Shown: positions 38,920-49,449 of the stretch, in pieces
Position numbering within the stretch: position 1 is the first letter of the stretch
How the letters are laid out: each line of letters opens with the position of its first letter
Origin: Corynebacterium kroppenstedtii DSM 44385
GTDB lineage: Bacteria; Actinomycetota; Actinomycetes; Mycobacteriales; Mycobacteriaceae
DNA: 64,000 bases
Reading direction: 5' to 3'
NCBI RefSeq assembly: GCF_000023145.1
Contig: NC_012704.1
Span: forward strand, 1,116,001 to 1,180,000
The notes under the pieces: generated by a model
Told to the model about the DNA's origin: nothing
The model's input: the letters and a program-made list of their open reading frames with translations, nothing else
Databases searched by the model: none
Made by a program: the position numbers and the translations under genes

Positions 38920-39924
38920 CTAATCCTCATCAAAAAGGCCACTGGTGACGGCAGAAAAAGTATCGGGAACTCCTAATTCAGCTGCTCGTCTGTCTGCCAG
39001 TGACAGAAGACGTCGAATCCGTCCGGCAATGGCATCCTTGCTGATCGGAGGATCGGCCAGCTCACCGAGTTCTTCAAGCGACGAGTGACGATGCTCTGTC
39101 CGCAACCGTCCGGCTGCTGCAAGGTGCTCTGGAATATCATCGCCCAGAAGCTCAGTGGCGCGCTGAACTCGGGCCGCAGCGGCGGCAGCAGCACGAGCCG
39201 AGCGTCGTAAATTGGCGTCGTCGAAATTCGCCAACCGATTCGTCGATGTATGGGCCTCACGACGTTTGCGTTGCTCGTCCCATTCGATCCGTGTGCGATG
39301 GGCCCCCATCCGGCTTAACAAAGCACCGATAGCGTCGCCCTCGCGAACCTGAACACGCTCTGCCCCACGGACTTCACGGTTCTTCGCGGCAATACCTAGT
39401 CGACGTGCACAGCCAATCAAACCGATGGCGGCCGCGGTTTGTGGAGCGATCACCTCGAGTGCCGACGACCGGCCCGGCTCCGTCACCGAACCCCGAACCA
39501 AAAACGCGCCCCGCCACGCTGCTTCACAATCGACAGCTGTTCCGTGGACAATTCGCGGTGGAAGCCCCCGGACAGGACGGCCAGCCCGATCCAAAAGACC
39601 AAGACGTCGCGCAACCTCCAGTCCCTCGCCCCGACGGTTCCACTCAATCTCAAACACCGGTTTCTTGGATGATTGCGTGCGGTCCGACACAACAGCATGA
39701 ATGTCGTACAGATCGACAATGTGTTGACGCGCCCGCTCTGCGACGTCGGACGAATCGACGTCCAACGAGACCACCAATGACTCCGGTGACCGACCCGGGT
39801 TATTGTCACCCAGTCGAAGCTTGCCAGCGAAGCGGATCATCGCGCCGACTTCGGACCGTCGAGCATTAGACGCAGTGACCGTGGTACCGGCGATTTCGGC
39901 TTTAATATCGGTTGTTAAACCCAC
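38920..39924 (-). CDS. whiA: WhiA, DNA-binding regulator
   Basis: This 334-residue protein has an N-terminal LAGLIDADG-homing-endonuclease-like fold without endonuclease residues, followed by a C-terminal helix-turn-helix. ANFDDANLRRSARAAAAAAARVQRA (about 226-250; noted as NFDDANLRRSARAA) and SLEELGELADPPISKDAI with GRIRRLLSLA mark the end domain. It controls division and sporulation genes in streptomycetes and is conserved in corynebacteria. It starts one base after the yvcK stop, within the rapZ-yvcK-whiA block found across Gram-positives. Confidence 0.94.
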   Translation of the reverse strand: MGLTTDIKAEIAGTTVTASNARRSEVGAMIRFAGKLRLGDNNPGRSPESLVVSLDVDSSDVAERARQHIVDLYDIHAVVSDRTQSSKKPVFEIEWNRRGEGLEVARRLGLLDRAGRPVRGLPPRIVHGTAVDCEAAWRGAFLVRGSVTEPGRSSALEVIAPQTAAAIGLIGCARRLGIAAKNREVRGAERVQVREGDAIGALLSRMGAHRTRIEWDEQRKRREAHTSTNRLANFDDANLRRSARAAAAAAARVQRATELLGDDIPEHLAAAGRLRTEHRHSSLEELGELADPPISKDAIAGRIRRLLSLADRRAAELGVPDTFSAVTSGLFDED

Positions 39925-39925
39925 G

Positions 39926-41029
39926 CTATTTGGTTCTCCTTACCGATTTTTGTTCCTGAGCTGCCGAATACACCTCAGACAGTACGCGGGCCAATTTCCT
40001 CGGCGAGTGGGTGCTCAGCCACCGCCCTTGTTCATCGTCATGACGGACATCGCCGATGGTCAGTTCAGCACCGAAATTCGCGGCGGCGCGGCTCAGGTGC
40101 ATGCGCTCTCGTGTTCCCGTCACCGAGTGCTCGTCGACAATCACGGTATCGAGCGAAAGATCCTGACAATGCTGCTGAAGCATGTGGAGGTGCCGTTCAA
40201 CGGTGAAGCCCGGGGTCTCCCCTGGCTCCGCAACGAGATTAACGACGACGACCTTGTGGGCTTGAGTCTCCTGCAGGGCTTTCACAACGTCGGGAACCAA
40301 AATGTGAGGCACCACGGACGAAAACCAGGATCCCGGACCTAATGTCACGACGTCGGCATTCATGATCGCGTCGATGACAGGGGCGCTGCTCGGCGGATTC
40401 TCGGGGATCAACTTCACGCGTCGGACCTGGCCCGGTGTGGTAGCCACGGCGACCTGGCCACGCACCGGAGATACCACCCGAGGATCATCCTCCAGCCCGC
40501 CGACCTCAGCCTCAATATCCAGCGGCTCTGGGCTCATAGGAAGCACACGACCACGGATGCGCATGAGCTTCGCGACCTCAGCTAATGCCTCAACCTCATC
40601 CCCCATCACATCAATGAGACCTTGAATGATGAGGTTTCCGACCGCATGGCCGGCCAAAGCGCCGCGTCCACCAAACCGGTGCTGGAGGACGCTTTCCCAC
40701 AAGCGGCCCTCGGGATCATCGGCTGCTAACGCGGCTAACGCCATTCGCAAATCGCCCGGCGGGATTGAGTTGAACTCTTTACGCAGACGTCCTGACGACC
40801 CACCATCATCTGCCACTGTGACGATTGCCGAGACATCATCAGACAAGGTACGCGCTGCTCGGAGCGTCGCGAAGAGTCCGTGTCCACCACCTAAACACGC
40901 CATCCGTGCGATATGGGATAGCTGCGTCGGAGGGGTTTCCGCAGAGGAGTCGTCGTGAGAGGACTTGTTCTTATTTGCGTGAGTCAAGGGTTCGTCGCTC
41001 ATCGATGTTTGAGGAGAAGCAGTATTCAT
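39926..41029 (-). CDS. YvcK-like (CofD-fold) protein
   Basis: This 367-residue protein matches the YvcK/CuvA family: MACLGGGHGLFATLRAAR (about 43-60; the glycine loop binds a UDP-sugar), VTVADDGGSSGRLRKEF, PPGDLRMALAALA and ADVVTLGPGSWFSSVVPHILVPD (noted as GPGSWFSSVVPH). In other bacteria it links cell-wall precursor supply with carbon metabolism and binds UDP-GlcNAc. The first 40 residues are hydrophilic and variable, so the start is uncertain. It sits between rapZ and whiA. Confidence 0.9.
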   Translation of the reverse strand: MNTASPQTSMSDEPLTHANKNKSSHDDSSAETPPTQLSHIARMACLGGGHGLFATLRAARTLSDDVSAIVTVADDGGSSGRLRKEFNSIPPGDLRMALAALAADDPEGRLWESVLQHRFGGRGALAGHAVGNLIIQGLIDVMGDEVEALAEVAKLMRIRGRVLPMSPEPLDIEAEVGGLEDDPRVVSPVRGQVAVATTPGQVRRVKLIPENPPSSAPVIDAIMNADVVTLGPGSWFSSVVPHILVPDVVKALQETQAHKVVVVNLVAEPGETPGFTVERHLHMLQQHCQDLSLDTVIVDEHSVTGTRERMHLSRAAANFGAELTIGDVRHDDEQGRWLSTHSPRKLARVLSEVYSAAQEQKSVRRTK

Positions 41030-41092
41030 ACAAACTCAATTCCAATAATGATTACTCGGTTTTATGACATCAACGGCTAGTGCCAGAGCGGC

Positions 41093-42052
41093 CTAGTCAC
41101 GGTCAAAGTCGCGGTGGGTCACGGTGACATCGTCACCTTGAGCACGTAAGCGTCGAGCAATCTCCTCGGCTACGGCAACACTACGGTGGTGGCCGCCGGT
41201 GCATCCGATAGCCACCGTCGTAAAGCTCTTCCCCTCTTGTTTGTAGCCTTCCTGCATAACGTTAAACATGTCCACAAAGGAATTAATGAAACGGTCAACA
41301 TTTTCATGGCTGAGGACATAATCAGCGACTTCATGATCGGTTCCCCGGAATTCCCGCAGATGAGGAACCCAATACGGATTGGGGAGGAAACGAACGTCGA
41401 GAACGATATCGGCATCTCGAGGAATCCCGTGCTTAAAGCCGAACGACTGAATAGTGACATGCTGGACATTCGAGTCGAGCGCATCAAAACACCGCTCAAT
41501 TTCCCGACGCAGGTCATGAACGGAAAAGTTGGTCGTATCAATGACTATGTCGGCTTGATCACGAATGTCCTCCAGCACTTCACGCTCGCGCGCAATCCCC
41601 ATGTGGAGAGTATCGGTGCCCTGGAGCGGATGCTTGCGGCGGACTGTATCGAACCGCTTAATAAGCGTCTCATCGTCGGCGTCTAAGAACATGATGATCG
41701 GCCGTCGGCCATCTTCTTCTAACGATGACAACACGTCCCCGAGTGACCCTGCAAAGTCACGCGACCGCACATCTGTGACGATCGCCAAGCGTTCGATCGG
41801 CGAGTCGGGAGAGAACGAGAGCTCAACCATGCGCATGATGAGCTCCGGCGGCAGGTTATCGGCAACATACCATCCCATTTCCTCTAGGACGTTCGCTGCG
41901 GATTGCCGGCCTCCCCCAGACATGCCAGTGATGAGGACCAGCGAATTTTCGGCCACATGGTGTGGGCTTTGGTCCTCAGGAGAGATCCCGTGTGCTGGGG
42001 TGATATCCGTGGCAGCTGTACTCGAAGAACGCGCAGAGTCAGGCATACTCAT
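41093..42052 (-). CDS. rapZ: RapZ-family P-loop protein
   Basis: This 319-residue nucleotide-binding protein has Walker A GMSGGGRQS (43-51), where Arg replaces the usual Lys as in other actinobacterial members. WYVADNLPPELI follows, and the C-terminal half has IGCTGGHHRSVAVAEEIARRL (noted as GCTGGHHRSVA). In E. coli RapZ directs small-RNA decay; in Gram-positives the role is less clear. The start at 42052 lies four bases after the uvrC stop; the frame extends further into uvrC but without homology. The first 30 residues are Ser/Thr-rich. Confidence 0.92.
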   Translation of the reverse strand: MSMPDSARSSSTAATDITPAHGISPEDQSPHHVAENSLVLITGMSGGGRQSAANVLEEMGWYVADNLPPELIMRMVELSFSPDSPIERLAIVTDVRSRDFAGSLGDVLSSLEEDGRRPIIMFLDADDETLIKRFDTVRRKHPLQGTDTLHMGIAREREVLEDIRDQADIVIDTTNFSVHDLRREIERCFDALDSNVQHVTIQSFGFKHGIPRDADIVLDVRFLPNPYWVPHLREFRGTDHEVADYVLSHENVDRFINSFVDMFNVMQEGYKQEGKSFTTVAIGCTGGHHRSVAVAEEIARRLRAQGDDVTVTHRDFDRD

Positions 42053-42056
42053 TACT

Positions 42057-44174
42057 TTACTTGTTTTGGTTCCTATTTTTCGGGGCGGGATCTTCTGAGA
42101 CACTAGTCGGCCCGTCAGAATCCTGATCCGACTTTCCGTGGAGGCCCTCGTAGACCAAGGCAGCGAGTGCCGGACCGATGCCATTAGCAGTTGTCAGATC
42201 ATCAATACTCGCTTTTTTAATCTGCGCGACACTGCCGAATGTTTTTAATAAATCGGCCTTCCGCTTTTCGCCCAGTCCTGCGATGTTATCCAGTTCTGAT
42301 TGGCGCAGCCGGCCCGTCCGTCGCGACCGCTGATACGTGATTGCCACGCGGTGTGCTTCATCACGGATGTTTTGGAAGAGATACAAGCCCTCGGAACGAC
42401 GCGGCAAAATCACCGGAAATTCCTCGTGCGGTAACCACACTTCCTCGAGGCGCTTAGCTATACCGCACAATGTGACGTCGGTAATTCCCAACTCATCTAG
42501 TACCTCTTGAGCAGCATTAACCTGCGGCGCGCCACCGTCGACGACAAAGAGCTGGGGAGAATAAGCAAAACGTTTCGCCGCCGATGGATCGGCCAGGTCA
42601 GCATTGGTGTCAACCTCAGCCACCTCAGACGGAGCCAGCTTGCTTTCTTCAGCCGCGATACTATCCGCCACCGCACCGTCGTCGGGAACTTCTGTGGAAC
42701 CCTTCTTGTACCGCAAAAATCGTCTGCGAACTACTTCTTTGATACTTGCAACATCGTCGGAATGTCCCTCCCCCGCTGCTTCCTTAATCTTGTAGCGGCG
42801 GTAGTCCGATTTCTTCGGGGCCCCATCCTCAAAAACAACCAGGGAGGCCACGACGTCGGTCCCCTGGAGGTGGGAAATATCGGTGCACTCGATGCGAAGC
42901 GGCGGCTCGGCCATGCCCAAGTTTTCTTGGATTGCTTCGATGGCGGCGCTACGGGCTGTGAGGTCCCCGGTTCGACGCAGTTTGTGCTGGTGGAGAGACT
43001 CGGCAGCATTACGAACGACGGTGTCCATGAGAGCTCGTTTGTCACCACGTTGAGGAACGCGAATGTCAACATGCGCACCCCTCAGCCCCGACAAATACTC
43101 ACCGATCTGCGTGATATCCTCCGGCTCCTCCATAACAAGGACCTCACGCGGCACGGGTTGGCGAACGTCGTCGAGAACCCTGGAGCCTTCAACAGCTGTC
43201 GTCTCTTCTGCGGTCTCCTGAGCGCGTTCGACTTCATCGCTGTAGTACTGCAATAGAAACTCACGAATGAGCGCACCGATGGAATCCTCCGAATCACCGC
43301 TGCGCTCCACTACCCAGGCACGCTGACCGTGGATTCGCCCCCGTCGAACAGTGAAAATCTGGACAGCGGCTTCTAGTTCATCTGCACAAACTCCGATTAG
43401 ATCGGTATCTGTGTCCTCAGGGAGCACAATGGCTTGCTTTTCCGACACAGCTTTTATCGCTTCAATGTCGTCGCGAAGATGGGCGGCTTTCTCGAAATTG
43501 AGTTCCGTAGCTGCCGCTTCCATATCGGCCGTCAGGCTCTTAATGATGTCACGGGAATTACCCGCAAAAACAGAGCACAAGCCCGTAATTAGCTTCCGGT
43601 GATCTTCTTCAGAGATACGCCCAATGCACGGTGCAGAACACTTGTCGATGTAGCCCAGAAGACATGGCCGCCCCAGGAGCTCGTGGCGGTGGTACACGCC
43701 TTTTGAGCAGGTCCGCACAGGGAAAACTTGAGTGAGTGATTCGAGGGATTCCCGGACAGCCCATACTTTGGGGAACGGACCGAAATACCGCACGCCCTTC
43801 CGGCGTGGTCCCCGGTAGACCCAGGCACGGGGGATTCGCTCCCGCTGAGACACTGCGAGCATCGGGTAGCTCTTATCATCCCGGAAGACCACGTTGTATC
43901 GCGGGTTAAACCGCTTGATCCAGGTGTATTCGAGGTTGAGAGCTTCATCTTCCGACGCCACCACTGTCCACCGAACTTGGGACGCCGCAAACACCATTTG
44001 GCGCGTTCGCGGGTGGAGATGTTCGGGTGTCTGGAAGTAGTTAGATAACCGAGCCCGAAGATTTTTTGCTTTTCCGACGTATAATACGCGGTCTTCTGGA
44101 TCCCGGAATGTATATACTCCCGGCTCGGTGGGAATGGTCCCTGCCGCCGGGCGATATGTGGCGGGATTGGCCAC
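42057..44174 (-). CDS. uvrC: UvrC, nucleotide excision repair endonuclease subunit
   Basis: This 705-residue protein makes both incisions around DNA lesions with UvrAB. The N-terminal GIY-YIG domain starts [25 protein letters not shown] (noted as GVYTF...[11 protein letters not shown], about 19-43). The UvrB-binding UVR motif lies near 225-250, and the RNase H-like nuclease half has [20 protein letters not shown] (noted as [10 protein letters not shown]). A helix-hairpin-helix pair ends it ([27 protein letters not shown]). An acidic insert lies at about 495-535. GTG start with GGAGG overlapping the end of the preceding gene. Confidence 0.96.
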   Translation of the reverse strand: MANPATYRPAAGTIPTEPGVYTFRDPEDRVLYVGKAKNLRARLSNYFQTPEHLHPRTRQMVFAASQVRWTVVASEDEALNLEYTWIKRFNPRYNVVFRDDKSYPMLAVSQRERIPRAWVYRGPRRKGVRYFGPFPKVWAVRESLESLTQVFPVRTCSKGVYHRHELLGRPCLLGYIDKCSAPCIGRISEEDHRKLITGLCSVFAGNSRDIIKSLTADMEAAATELNFEKAAHLRDDIEAIKAVSEKQAIVLPEDTDTDLIGVCADELEAAVQIFTVRRGRIHGQRAWVVERSGDSEDSIGALIREFLLQYYSDEVERAQETAEETTAVEGSRVLDDVRQPVPREVLVMEEPEDITQIGEYLSGLRGAHVDIRVPQRGDKRALMDTVVRNAAESLHQHKLRRTGDLTARSAAIEAIQENLGMAEPPLRIECTDISHLQGTDVVASLVVFEDGAPKKSDYRRYKIKEAAGEGHSDDVASIKEVVRRRFLRYKKGSTEVPDDGAVADSIAAEESKLAPSEVAEVDTNADLADPSAAKRFAYSPQLFVVDGGAPQVNAAQEVLDELGITDVTLCGIAKRLEEVWLPHEEFPVILPRRSEGLYLFQNIRDEAHRVAITYQRSRRTGRLRQSELDNIAGLGEKRKADLLKTFGSVAQIKKASIDDLTTANGIGPALAALVYEGLHGKSDQDSDGPTSVSEDPAPKNRNQNK

Positions 44175-44177
44175 AGG

Positions 44178-44690
44178 CTAGTCCTCCGGAAGGTAGGCGT
44201 CTTCTAGTAAGCGGAAATTGTTCACGGCGTCGACGACTCGATTACCGTCGGCAGCTTGGAAAGCCCACATGGACACGAACTCGAAATCAGGGAGTTCTAG
44301 CCGGGCAGTGCGCGAGTTTTTCGGGAAGCTTAAACCGTGCACGATCTCCCACGGATAAAACTGGGGGTTGAGGAAATTGCGTACCTCGACGCCGTCTCTA
44401 TTGACGCGAACCCGTGGGCGTAGCCCCAGCATCCATATTCCCGAAAAGATAATGCCGATCCCGATAAAAGACCATTGATCCACAGTGGTCACCGCCGCAC
44501 CTGTGTAACCGAGACGGACGACCAGGGCCATGAAGATGTGAATGGCCATGATGACAACGACGCCGGCCCAGGTCCACTGCTTTAATTTTGTGGACGTCAC
44601 TACGAGTTCCCATGGTGCGGTGCTCGTGGTGGGCGTGTCATATGCGAGGTAGTCCTCAGACATGTTCGTTTCGCTCACACCATTACTCAC
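44178..44690 (-). CDS. PH-domain membrane protein
   Basis: This protein of about 170 residues is a small two-helix membrane protein. A hydrophilic start is followed by hydrophobic segments at about 42-62 and 72-92, then a bacterial PH-like domain: RPRVRVNRDGVEVRNFLNPQFYPWEIVHGLSFP (noted as RVNRDGVEVRNF and YPWEIVHGLSFP). The type is common next to ribH/uvrC in corynebacteria and mycobacteria. Its function is not known. The start is uncertain: a GTG at 44717 is nine codons earlier; 44690 is chosen because AGG/GGAG precede it. It lies three bases before uvrC. Confidence 0.82.
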   Translation of the reverse strand: MSNGVSETNMSEDYLAYDTPTTSTAPWELVVTSTKLKQWTWAGVVVIMAIHIFMALVVRLGYTGAAVTTVDQWSFIGIGIIFSGIWMLGLRPRVRVNRDGVEVRNFLNPQFYPWEIVHGLSFPKNSRTARLELPDFEFVSMWAFQAADGNRVVDAVNNFRLLEDAYLPED

Positions 44691-44806
44691 GGCTCCGACC
44701 CTACCTTTTTTCTTCACTGTTACCGAATTAGTGCTCGGCGTGGATGCTGTTCGTGGATACTGCCTCTGTAGTCAGAACACTGCGGGGTTGATCTTTTAAT
44801 CCACTT

Positions 44807-45286
44807 TTAATCCGCGGCCATGCTTTTCAGTGTTTGAGCAGTATGAATGGCAGCGATCATGGCCTCAGCGCCCTTATTCTCATGCGCTGTCGGGCCACCA
44901 GCTCTGTCGACGGCTTGTTCATGGGTGTTGCAGGTCAGAACACCATTTCCGACGGGTGTTTCTGTCTCCACGGCAATTTTCGTCAATCCATATGTCACCG
45001 CGTTACACACGTGATCAAAGTGAGGCGTTCCACCTTGGATGACACAGCCCAGGGCTACGACAGCGTCATACGTTTGGGTGGCTTTCTTGACGACGACGGG
45101 GATCTCGAGCGCACCGACGACAGGAATGACGGTGACCTCTGCCCCGGCTGTCTCCCCTGCCTGTTGTGCCTGAGATGCTAATTCATCGGTAATGTCTCGA
45201 TTCCATTCCGAGACAACGATGGCGACACGGAGTCCGTGTGCAGATCCGGGTTCGATGGTGATGGTGGGGCTTCCCTCGCCACTCAT
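44807..45286 (-). CDS. ribH: 6,7-dimethyl-8-ribityllumazine synthase
   Basis: This 159-residue enzyme joins the pyrimidine and four-carbon precursors of riboflavin and usually forms 60-mers. The catalytic region GCVIQGGTPHFDHVCNAV (about 82-99) has the conserved His in DHV. WNRDITDEL and PVGNGVLTCNTHEQA are further family blocks. GGAAGGAA precedes the ATG. It follows ribBA by 99 bases. An 11-base unit, CTTTTAATCCA, is repeated in tandem across its stop codon. Confidence 0.96.
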   Translation of the reverse strand: MSGEGSPTITIEPGSAHGLRVAIVVSEWNRDITDELASQAQQAGETAGAEVTVIPVVGALEIPVVVKKATQTYDAVVALGCVIQGGTPHFDHVCNAVTYGLTKIAVETETPVGNGVLTCNTHEQAVDRAGGPTAHENKGAEAMIAAIHTAQTLKSMAAD

Positions 45287-45385
45287 GAGTTATTCCTTCC
45301 GGTGGTAAGTGCGGTAGTGACATGCGGTGACACGAGCTTTGTTCGCGTTCACGGCACGGAGATGGATGTAAAAACCGATGCGCCT

Positions 45386-46771
45386 TTATTCCGGCGGGTT
45401 GTTAGACGGTTCGGCGTGACCCGGCGTATGAGCGGCCTCCCAAGCATTCAAACTAGGCAAATCGTGGCCCATCTTGTCGCGCTTAGTGCGAAGATAATTG
45501 AGGTTTTCCGGGTACACATTGACCTCAATACTTCGACGTCCCCTGATTCGTAAGCCATGCCCCTTCAGCCCCGCTCGTTTCGTCGGATTATTGGACAAGA
45601 GAATCATGGATTTAACGCCGAGATCGGAGAGTATGGCGGAGCCTGTCCCGTATTCACGCGCATCAGCCGGCTTACCCAGTTCAATGTTGGCGTCTACAGT
45701 GTCATAACCGTCATCTTGCAGCTTATAGGCCTGCAGCTTGTTCAGAAGACCAATGCCCCGCCCCTCGTGACCACGCATATACAGGACGACGCCGCGTCCC
45801 TCCTTGTACACCTCTTCCATTGCTTGATGGAGCTGATCGCCACAATCACACCGGCGCGAACCAAAAACATCACCGGTGAGGCATTCGGAGTGGACTCTCA
45901 CGAGGACATCTTCCCCACCGTTATCAGAGGGATCACCGACGACGAGGGCTACGTGCTCGAGTCCGTCGATGACGTTTCTATATCCGATGGCAGTAAACCG
46001 GCCATACGACGTCGGAAGTGTGGTTTCTACGACACGCTCAACAAGCTGCTCCGTGTTCCGTCGGTAAGCGATGAGCTGGTCGATGGAGATCATCGTGAGC
46101 GAATGTTCGTCGGCAAACCGACGTAACTCGGGTCCTCGTGCCATGGTCGTGGGATCGTCTTCACTCACTACCTCACAGAGCGCACCGGCAGGATTGAGGT
46201 GAGCGAGGCGCGCGAGGTCGACGGCAGCCTCGGTATGCCCGGCGCGAACAAGGACTCCTCCTGGTCGAGCTCGAAGAGGGACCACATGGCCGGGTCGTGT
46301 GAAATCCGCGGGGCCGGAGTCAGGAGACGCGAGTAGCCGAATGGTATGCGCGCGATCGGTGGCTGAGATACCGGTGGTTCCGCCTTCTGCCGCGTCGACG
46401 GTGACCGTATAAGCCGTGCTTTTCTTGTCCTGGTTTCGTGTCACCATGGGCGGGAGATCGCACCGGTCAGCGTCGTCATCAGTCATGCCGACGCACACAT
46501 ACCCCGACGAATATCGCACCATGAACGCGAGCGATGTCGCAGTAATTCGATCGGCAGCGATGATCATATCGCCTTCGTTTTCGCGATCCTCGTCATCGAC
46601 GACGATCACCGGCTTGCCTGCTGCAATGTCGCGGATAGCCTCGTCAATGGTGTTGAGCTGGATATTTCCGCGATACGTATGCGAATCCTGAGAATCAGAG
46701 CGTTGATCGTGGGAGTGGCTCTGGGGCTCTGCGAGATCGGTGTGGTGTGTAGTCACGGCGTGCTGTTCCAT
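45386..46771 (-). CDS. ribBA: Bifunctional DHBP synthase / GTP cyclohydrolase II
   Basis: This 461-residue fusion starts both branches of riboflavin synthesis. The N-terminal DHBP synthase half has [14 protein letters not shown] (about 57-70) and [25 protein letters not shown] (noted as RPGHVVPL and RAGHTEA). The C-terminal GTP cyclohydrolase II half has the zinc cysteines [18 protein letters not shown] (about 293-310) and [15 protein letters not shown]. The first 35 residues are hydrophilic and His-rich. It lies between ribE and ribH. Confidence 0.96.
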   Translation of the reverse strand: MEQHAVTTHHTDLAEPQSHSHDQRSDSQDSHTYRGNIQLNTIDEAIRDIAAGKPVIVVDDEDRENEGDMIIAADRITATSLAFMVRYSSGYVCVGMTDDDADRCDLPPMVTRNQDKKSTAYTVTVDAAEGGTTGISATDRAHTIRLLASPDSGPADFTRPGHVVPLRARPGGVLVRAGHTEAAVDLARLAHLNPAGALCEVVSEDDPTTMARGPELRRFADEHSLTMISIDQLIAYRRNTEQLVERVVETTLPTSYGRFTAIGYRNVIDGLEHVALVVGDPSDNGGEDVLVRVHSECLTGDVFGSRRCDCGDQLHQAMEEVYKEGRGVVLYMRGHEGRGIGLLNKLQAYKLQDDGYDTVDANIELGKPADAREYGTGSAILSDLGVKSMILLSNNPTKRAGLKGHGLRIRGRRSIEVNVYPENLNYLRTKRDKMGHDLPSLNAWEAAHTPGHAEPSNNPPE

Positions 46772-46796
46772 CGTCTTTTCTTGTTTCCGTCTTCTA

Positions 46797-47513
46797 TTAT
46801 TTCGACTGCTGAGCTGCTGGGTCGGTCACCGCGTGGAGATAACCACTGACATTGGCATTGCGTTCAATGTATTTGGCGACAATATCGACCTCGATATTGA
46901 CCGGGGCATCCACTTCAAGCGAGCCGAGGATCGTGTCCCGCATGGTGGTAGGAATTAATGAGACCTCAAACCACGGGTCGGCAGTATCGGGAGGTGCCAC
47001 CGCGGAAACAGTGAGCGATGTCCCACTAACCGCGATCGATCCCTTTTCAACAACATATCGAGCTAAATTCGACGGAAGACTGAAGCGAAAGACCTCCCAT
47101 TTATCGTGAGGGTCTCGTGAGAGTAACCGGCCTGTTCCATCAACGTGGCCTTGAACTATATGTCCCCCGAGACGCTGTGATGGTTGGACTGCCCGTTCAA
47201 GGTTGACCTGGTCACCGGGGCGAATATCGCCCAACGTTGTGCGATTAAGCGTTTCGCCCATGACGTCCATGATCACCGCTGTTCCCTCATGGCCAGCGTC
47301 AGTCAAGCACACGCCGTTGACTGCGAGCGAATCGCCCTTAGAGAGGGTATCGGTGACTCCAGGCGCGTCAACAGTAATCCTGATGAAATCGGGGGTATTG
47401 CGTTCCTTGTTCGGCGACGACGCCTCAGCCTGATCTGAGGGCGATTCCGCTCCCCGATCAATAGCGACGACTGTTCCAAGAGCTTCAACGATGCCAGTAA
47501 ACACGATTGCCAT
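46797..47513 (-). CDS. ribE: Riboflavin synthase alpha subunit
   Basis: This 238-residue enzyme dismutates two lumazines to riboflavin. It has two repeats: the N-terminal [11 protein letters not shown] with [10 protein letters not shown], and the second with [12 protein letters not shown] and [13 protein letters not shown]. It is longer than usual (about 210 residues) because of a Ser/Glu/Lys-rich insert at about 24-40. Two small hairpins occur in the 74-base gap after ribD, and no FMN riboswitch consensus is seen. Confidence 0.95.
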   Translation of the reverse strand: MAIVFTGIVEALGTVVAIDRGAESPSDQAEASSPNKERNTPDFIRITVDAPGVTDTLSKGDSLAVNGVCLTDAGHEGTAVIMDVMGETLNRTTLGDIRPGDQVNLERAVQPSQRLGGHIVQGHVDGTGRLLSRDPHDKWEVFRFSLPSNLARYVVEKGSIAVSGTSLTVSAVAPPDTADPWFEVSLIPTTMRDTILGSLEVDAPVNIEVDIVAKYIERNANVSGYLHAVTDPAAQQSK

Positions 47514-47587
47514 TCTATCTTTCTGTGTCTGTCGTTCGGTGCTTAAGCATTCCGATAATGCTCAGGGCGATTCCGCCTGCCGGTCAT

Positions 47588-48661
47588 TCACTCTGACGAC
47601 GGCTCAGCCTGTCGGTGAGCGTCGACGAGGAGATCAGGACCGAGCTGCGTGATGTGTTCAATGGTGAAGTCACGTCTGTCGGTGAGCGTTGATACGCGGG
47701 GAATCTGAATCGCGGGCAACCCGGAACCAAGAATGCTCGGCGCAACATACCAGTGAATTTGGTCAACAACCCCCTGCTCGAGCGCTGCGGAGGCCAACAT
47801 CGGCCCGCCTTCAATGAGGAGATCGACGTACCCCTGTTGGGTGAGCTCCTGAATGACGTGGGATAGATCGTGGGTATCAAAGTGCCACGACCGTGCGTGC
47901 GCGAATATCTTCGCTTCCTCTGGAACCGGTCGAGAACCAACAATCACGTGATCCGGCTGATGCGCATAGAGAGTCCCGTCCGGTTTCCGAGCCGTCAAGC
48001 GCGGGTTATCGGCTATCACGGTCCCCGTTCCGACTATCAGCGCATCGCGGGTAGCGCGGTCGCGATGAACATAGTTACGAGCGTCAGCAGATGTGATCCA
48101 TTGTGATGTTCCATCAGGCGCGGCGACTCGGCCATCCAAGGTGGCAGCAACTTTTAGAGTGACCATTGCCCGGCCAGTACCAATACGATGCAGCCAGGAA
48201 CGTAGCGCGCCGCGACGCACCTCATCAGCATGGAAGCCACCAATGACAGTGAGACCCTTTTCGGCTAATACCTCGTGCCCGCCATGAGCGATCGGGTTCG
48301 GGTCTGGCACCGCATACACGACGGTGGATATCCCCGCGGAAAGGAGCACGTCCGTACAGGGTCCAGTCCGGCCGGTGTGAGCACACGGTTCCAGGGTGAC
48401 GATGGCCGTAGCGCCGGCTGTCGCATCGCCAGCATCGCGAACCGCCATGACTTCCGCATGCGGACCGCCCGCCGGTTGCGTATGCCCTTGGCCAACAATT
48501 CGCCCGTCGGCATCAATAATGACTGCTCCTACCGGCGGATTTGGGCTGGTCGTTCCCTTGGCTTCCCACCCGAGTTCGGCAGCCCGATCCATGGCGTGCT
48601 CGATAACGCTCACCGGATGCCGGCCGATCATCTCACCGCGGGATGGCGTCGACTCGTGCAT
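47588..48661 (-). CDS. ribD: Bifunctional riboflavin deaminase/reductase
   Basis: This 357-residue protein deaminates and reduces the pyrimidine intermediate of riboflavin. The N-terminal deaminase zinc site is PHAEVMAV (His-Ala-Glu) with EPCAHTGRTGPCTD (the two Cys). The reductase half begins near KVAATLDGRVAAPDGTSQWIT and includes IEGGPMLASAAL. The start codon overlaps the rpe stop (TAATG), a coupling that puts rib and rpe in one unit, which makes sense because ribulose-5-phosphate is a riboflavin precursor. Confidence 0.95.
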   Translation of the reverse strand: MHESTPSRGEMIGRHPVSVIEHAMDRAAELGWEAKGTTSPNPPVGAVIIDADGRIVGQGHTQPAGGPHAEVMAVRDAGDATAGATAIVTLEPCAHTGRTGPCTDVLLSAGISTVVYAVPDPNPIAHGGHEVLAEKGLTVIGGFHADEVRRGALRSWLHRIGTGRAMVTLKVAATLDGRVAAPDGTSQWITSADARNYVHRDRATRDALIVGTGTVIADNPRLTARKPDGTLYAHQPDHVIVGSRPVPEEAKIFAHARSWHFDTHDLSHVIQELTQQGYVDLLIEGGPMLASAALEQGVVDQIHWYVAPSILGSGLPAIQIPRVSTLTDRRDFTIEHITQLGPDLLVDAHRQAEPSSE

Positions 48662-49440
48662 TAGTCTTGAAGCCCGCCGGAGTTTTGAGTTCCATGGCCG
48701 GCCGACGAATACCCCGCCCGCGCATTCTCACGAAGTTCATCAATGGCAGCGTTGGGGGAATCGGCTTGATACACCGCCGATCCAGCGACGAAAACATCAA
48801 CACCGGCTTCGGCAGCGCTAGCAATAGTGTCGGCGGAAATTCCACCGTCTATTTCGATGAGGCAGCGCCCATCCGCACTATCGTCGTCTGTTTCCTTCCC
48901 CCATATCTGATCGGCCCGTTCACGCAGGGCGCGTACTTTGTCGAGAACCTCGGGCATAAATTTTTGGCCGCCGAATCCGGGTTTCACCGACATGATCAAC
49001 ACCATGTCGAACTCCTCGAGGTGCGCGAGAACCTCGTCAACTGGTGTTTTCGGCTTAATACTGATCCCGGCGCGAGTACCTGCCGCCCGCAATGTTCGTG
49101 CCAGTGCGATAGCGGCGTCGATATCATCGACCGCTTCGGCGTGGAAAGTGACGGAATAGAATTCGGCGTAGTCGGGAGCCCATCGTTCGGGATCGTCAAT
49201 CATCAGATGGCAATCCAGAGGGAGTTGAGTTTCCCGCGCAACCGCTTGCGCAATGGGCAATCCGAAACTGAGATTCGGCACGAAATGACCATCCATCACA
49301 TCGACATGGATCCAGTCAGCGTGGGAAACCGCGTCAAGGTCCCGTGCGAGGTGGGCGAAGTCTGCTGAGAGGATCGATGGGGCGATAAGTGGGGTGGCCT
49401 GTGCGGATACCCCAGCGGATGGTTCCAGTCGTGATGTCAT
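48661..49440 (-). CDS. rpe: Ribulose-phosphate 3-epimerase
   Basis: This 259-residue TIM-barrel enzyme interconverts ribulose- and xylulose-5-phosphate. Metal and catalytic motifs: IAPSILSADFAHLARD, WIHVDVMDGHFVPNLSFG (noted as HVDVMDGHFVPN), CHLMIDDP, MSVKPGFGGQKF and EIDGGIS. An Asp-rich loop (about 172-182, TDDDSADG) is longer than usual. It is overlapped by ribD at its stop codon and lies nine bases after rsmB. Confidence 0.95.
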   Translation of the reverse strand: MTSRLEPSAGVSAQATPLIAPSILSADFAHLARDLDAVSHADWIHVDVMDGHFVPNLSFGLPIAQAVARETQLPLDCHLMIDDPERWAPDYAEFYSVTFHAEAVDDIDAAIALARTLRAAGTRAGISIKPKTPVDEVLAHLEEFDMVLIMSVKPGFGGQKFMPEVLDKVRALRERADQIWGKETDDDSADGRCLIEIDGGISADTIASAAEAGVDVFVAGSAVYQADSPNAAIDELRENARAGYSSAGHGTQNSGGLQD

Positions 49441-49449
49441 GGCAACATG

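Noticed and set aside
42507-43256. 249-codon open frame on the plus strand
   Set aside because: Antisense to uvrC; no family resemblance.
47514-47587. FMN riboswitch between ribD and ribE
   Set aside because: Two short hairpins are present, but the conserved RFN blocks are absent and the gap is too short.
48643-49368. 241-codon open frame on the plus strand
   Set aside because: Antisense to rpe, which shows full family motifs on the other strand.
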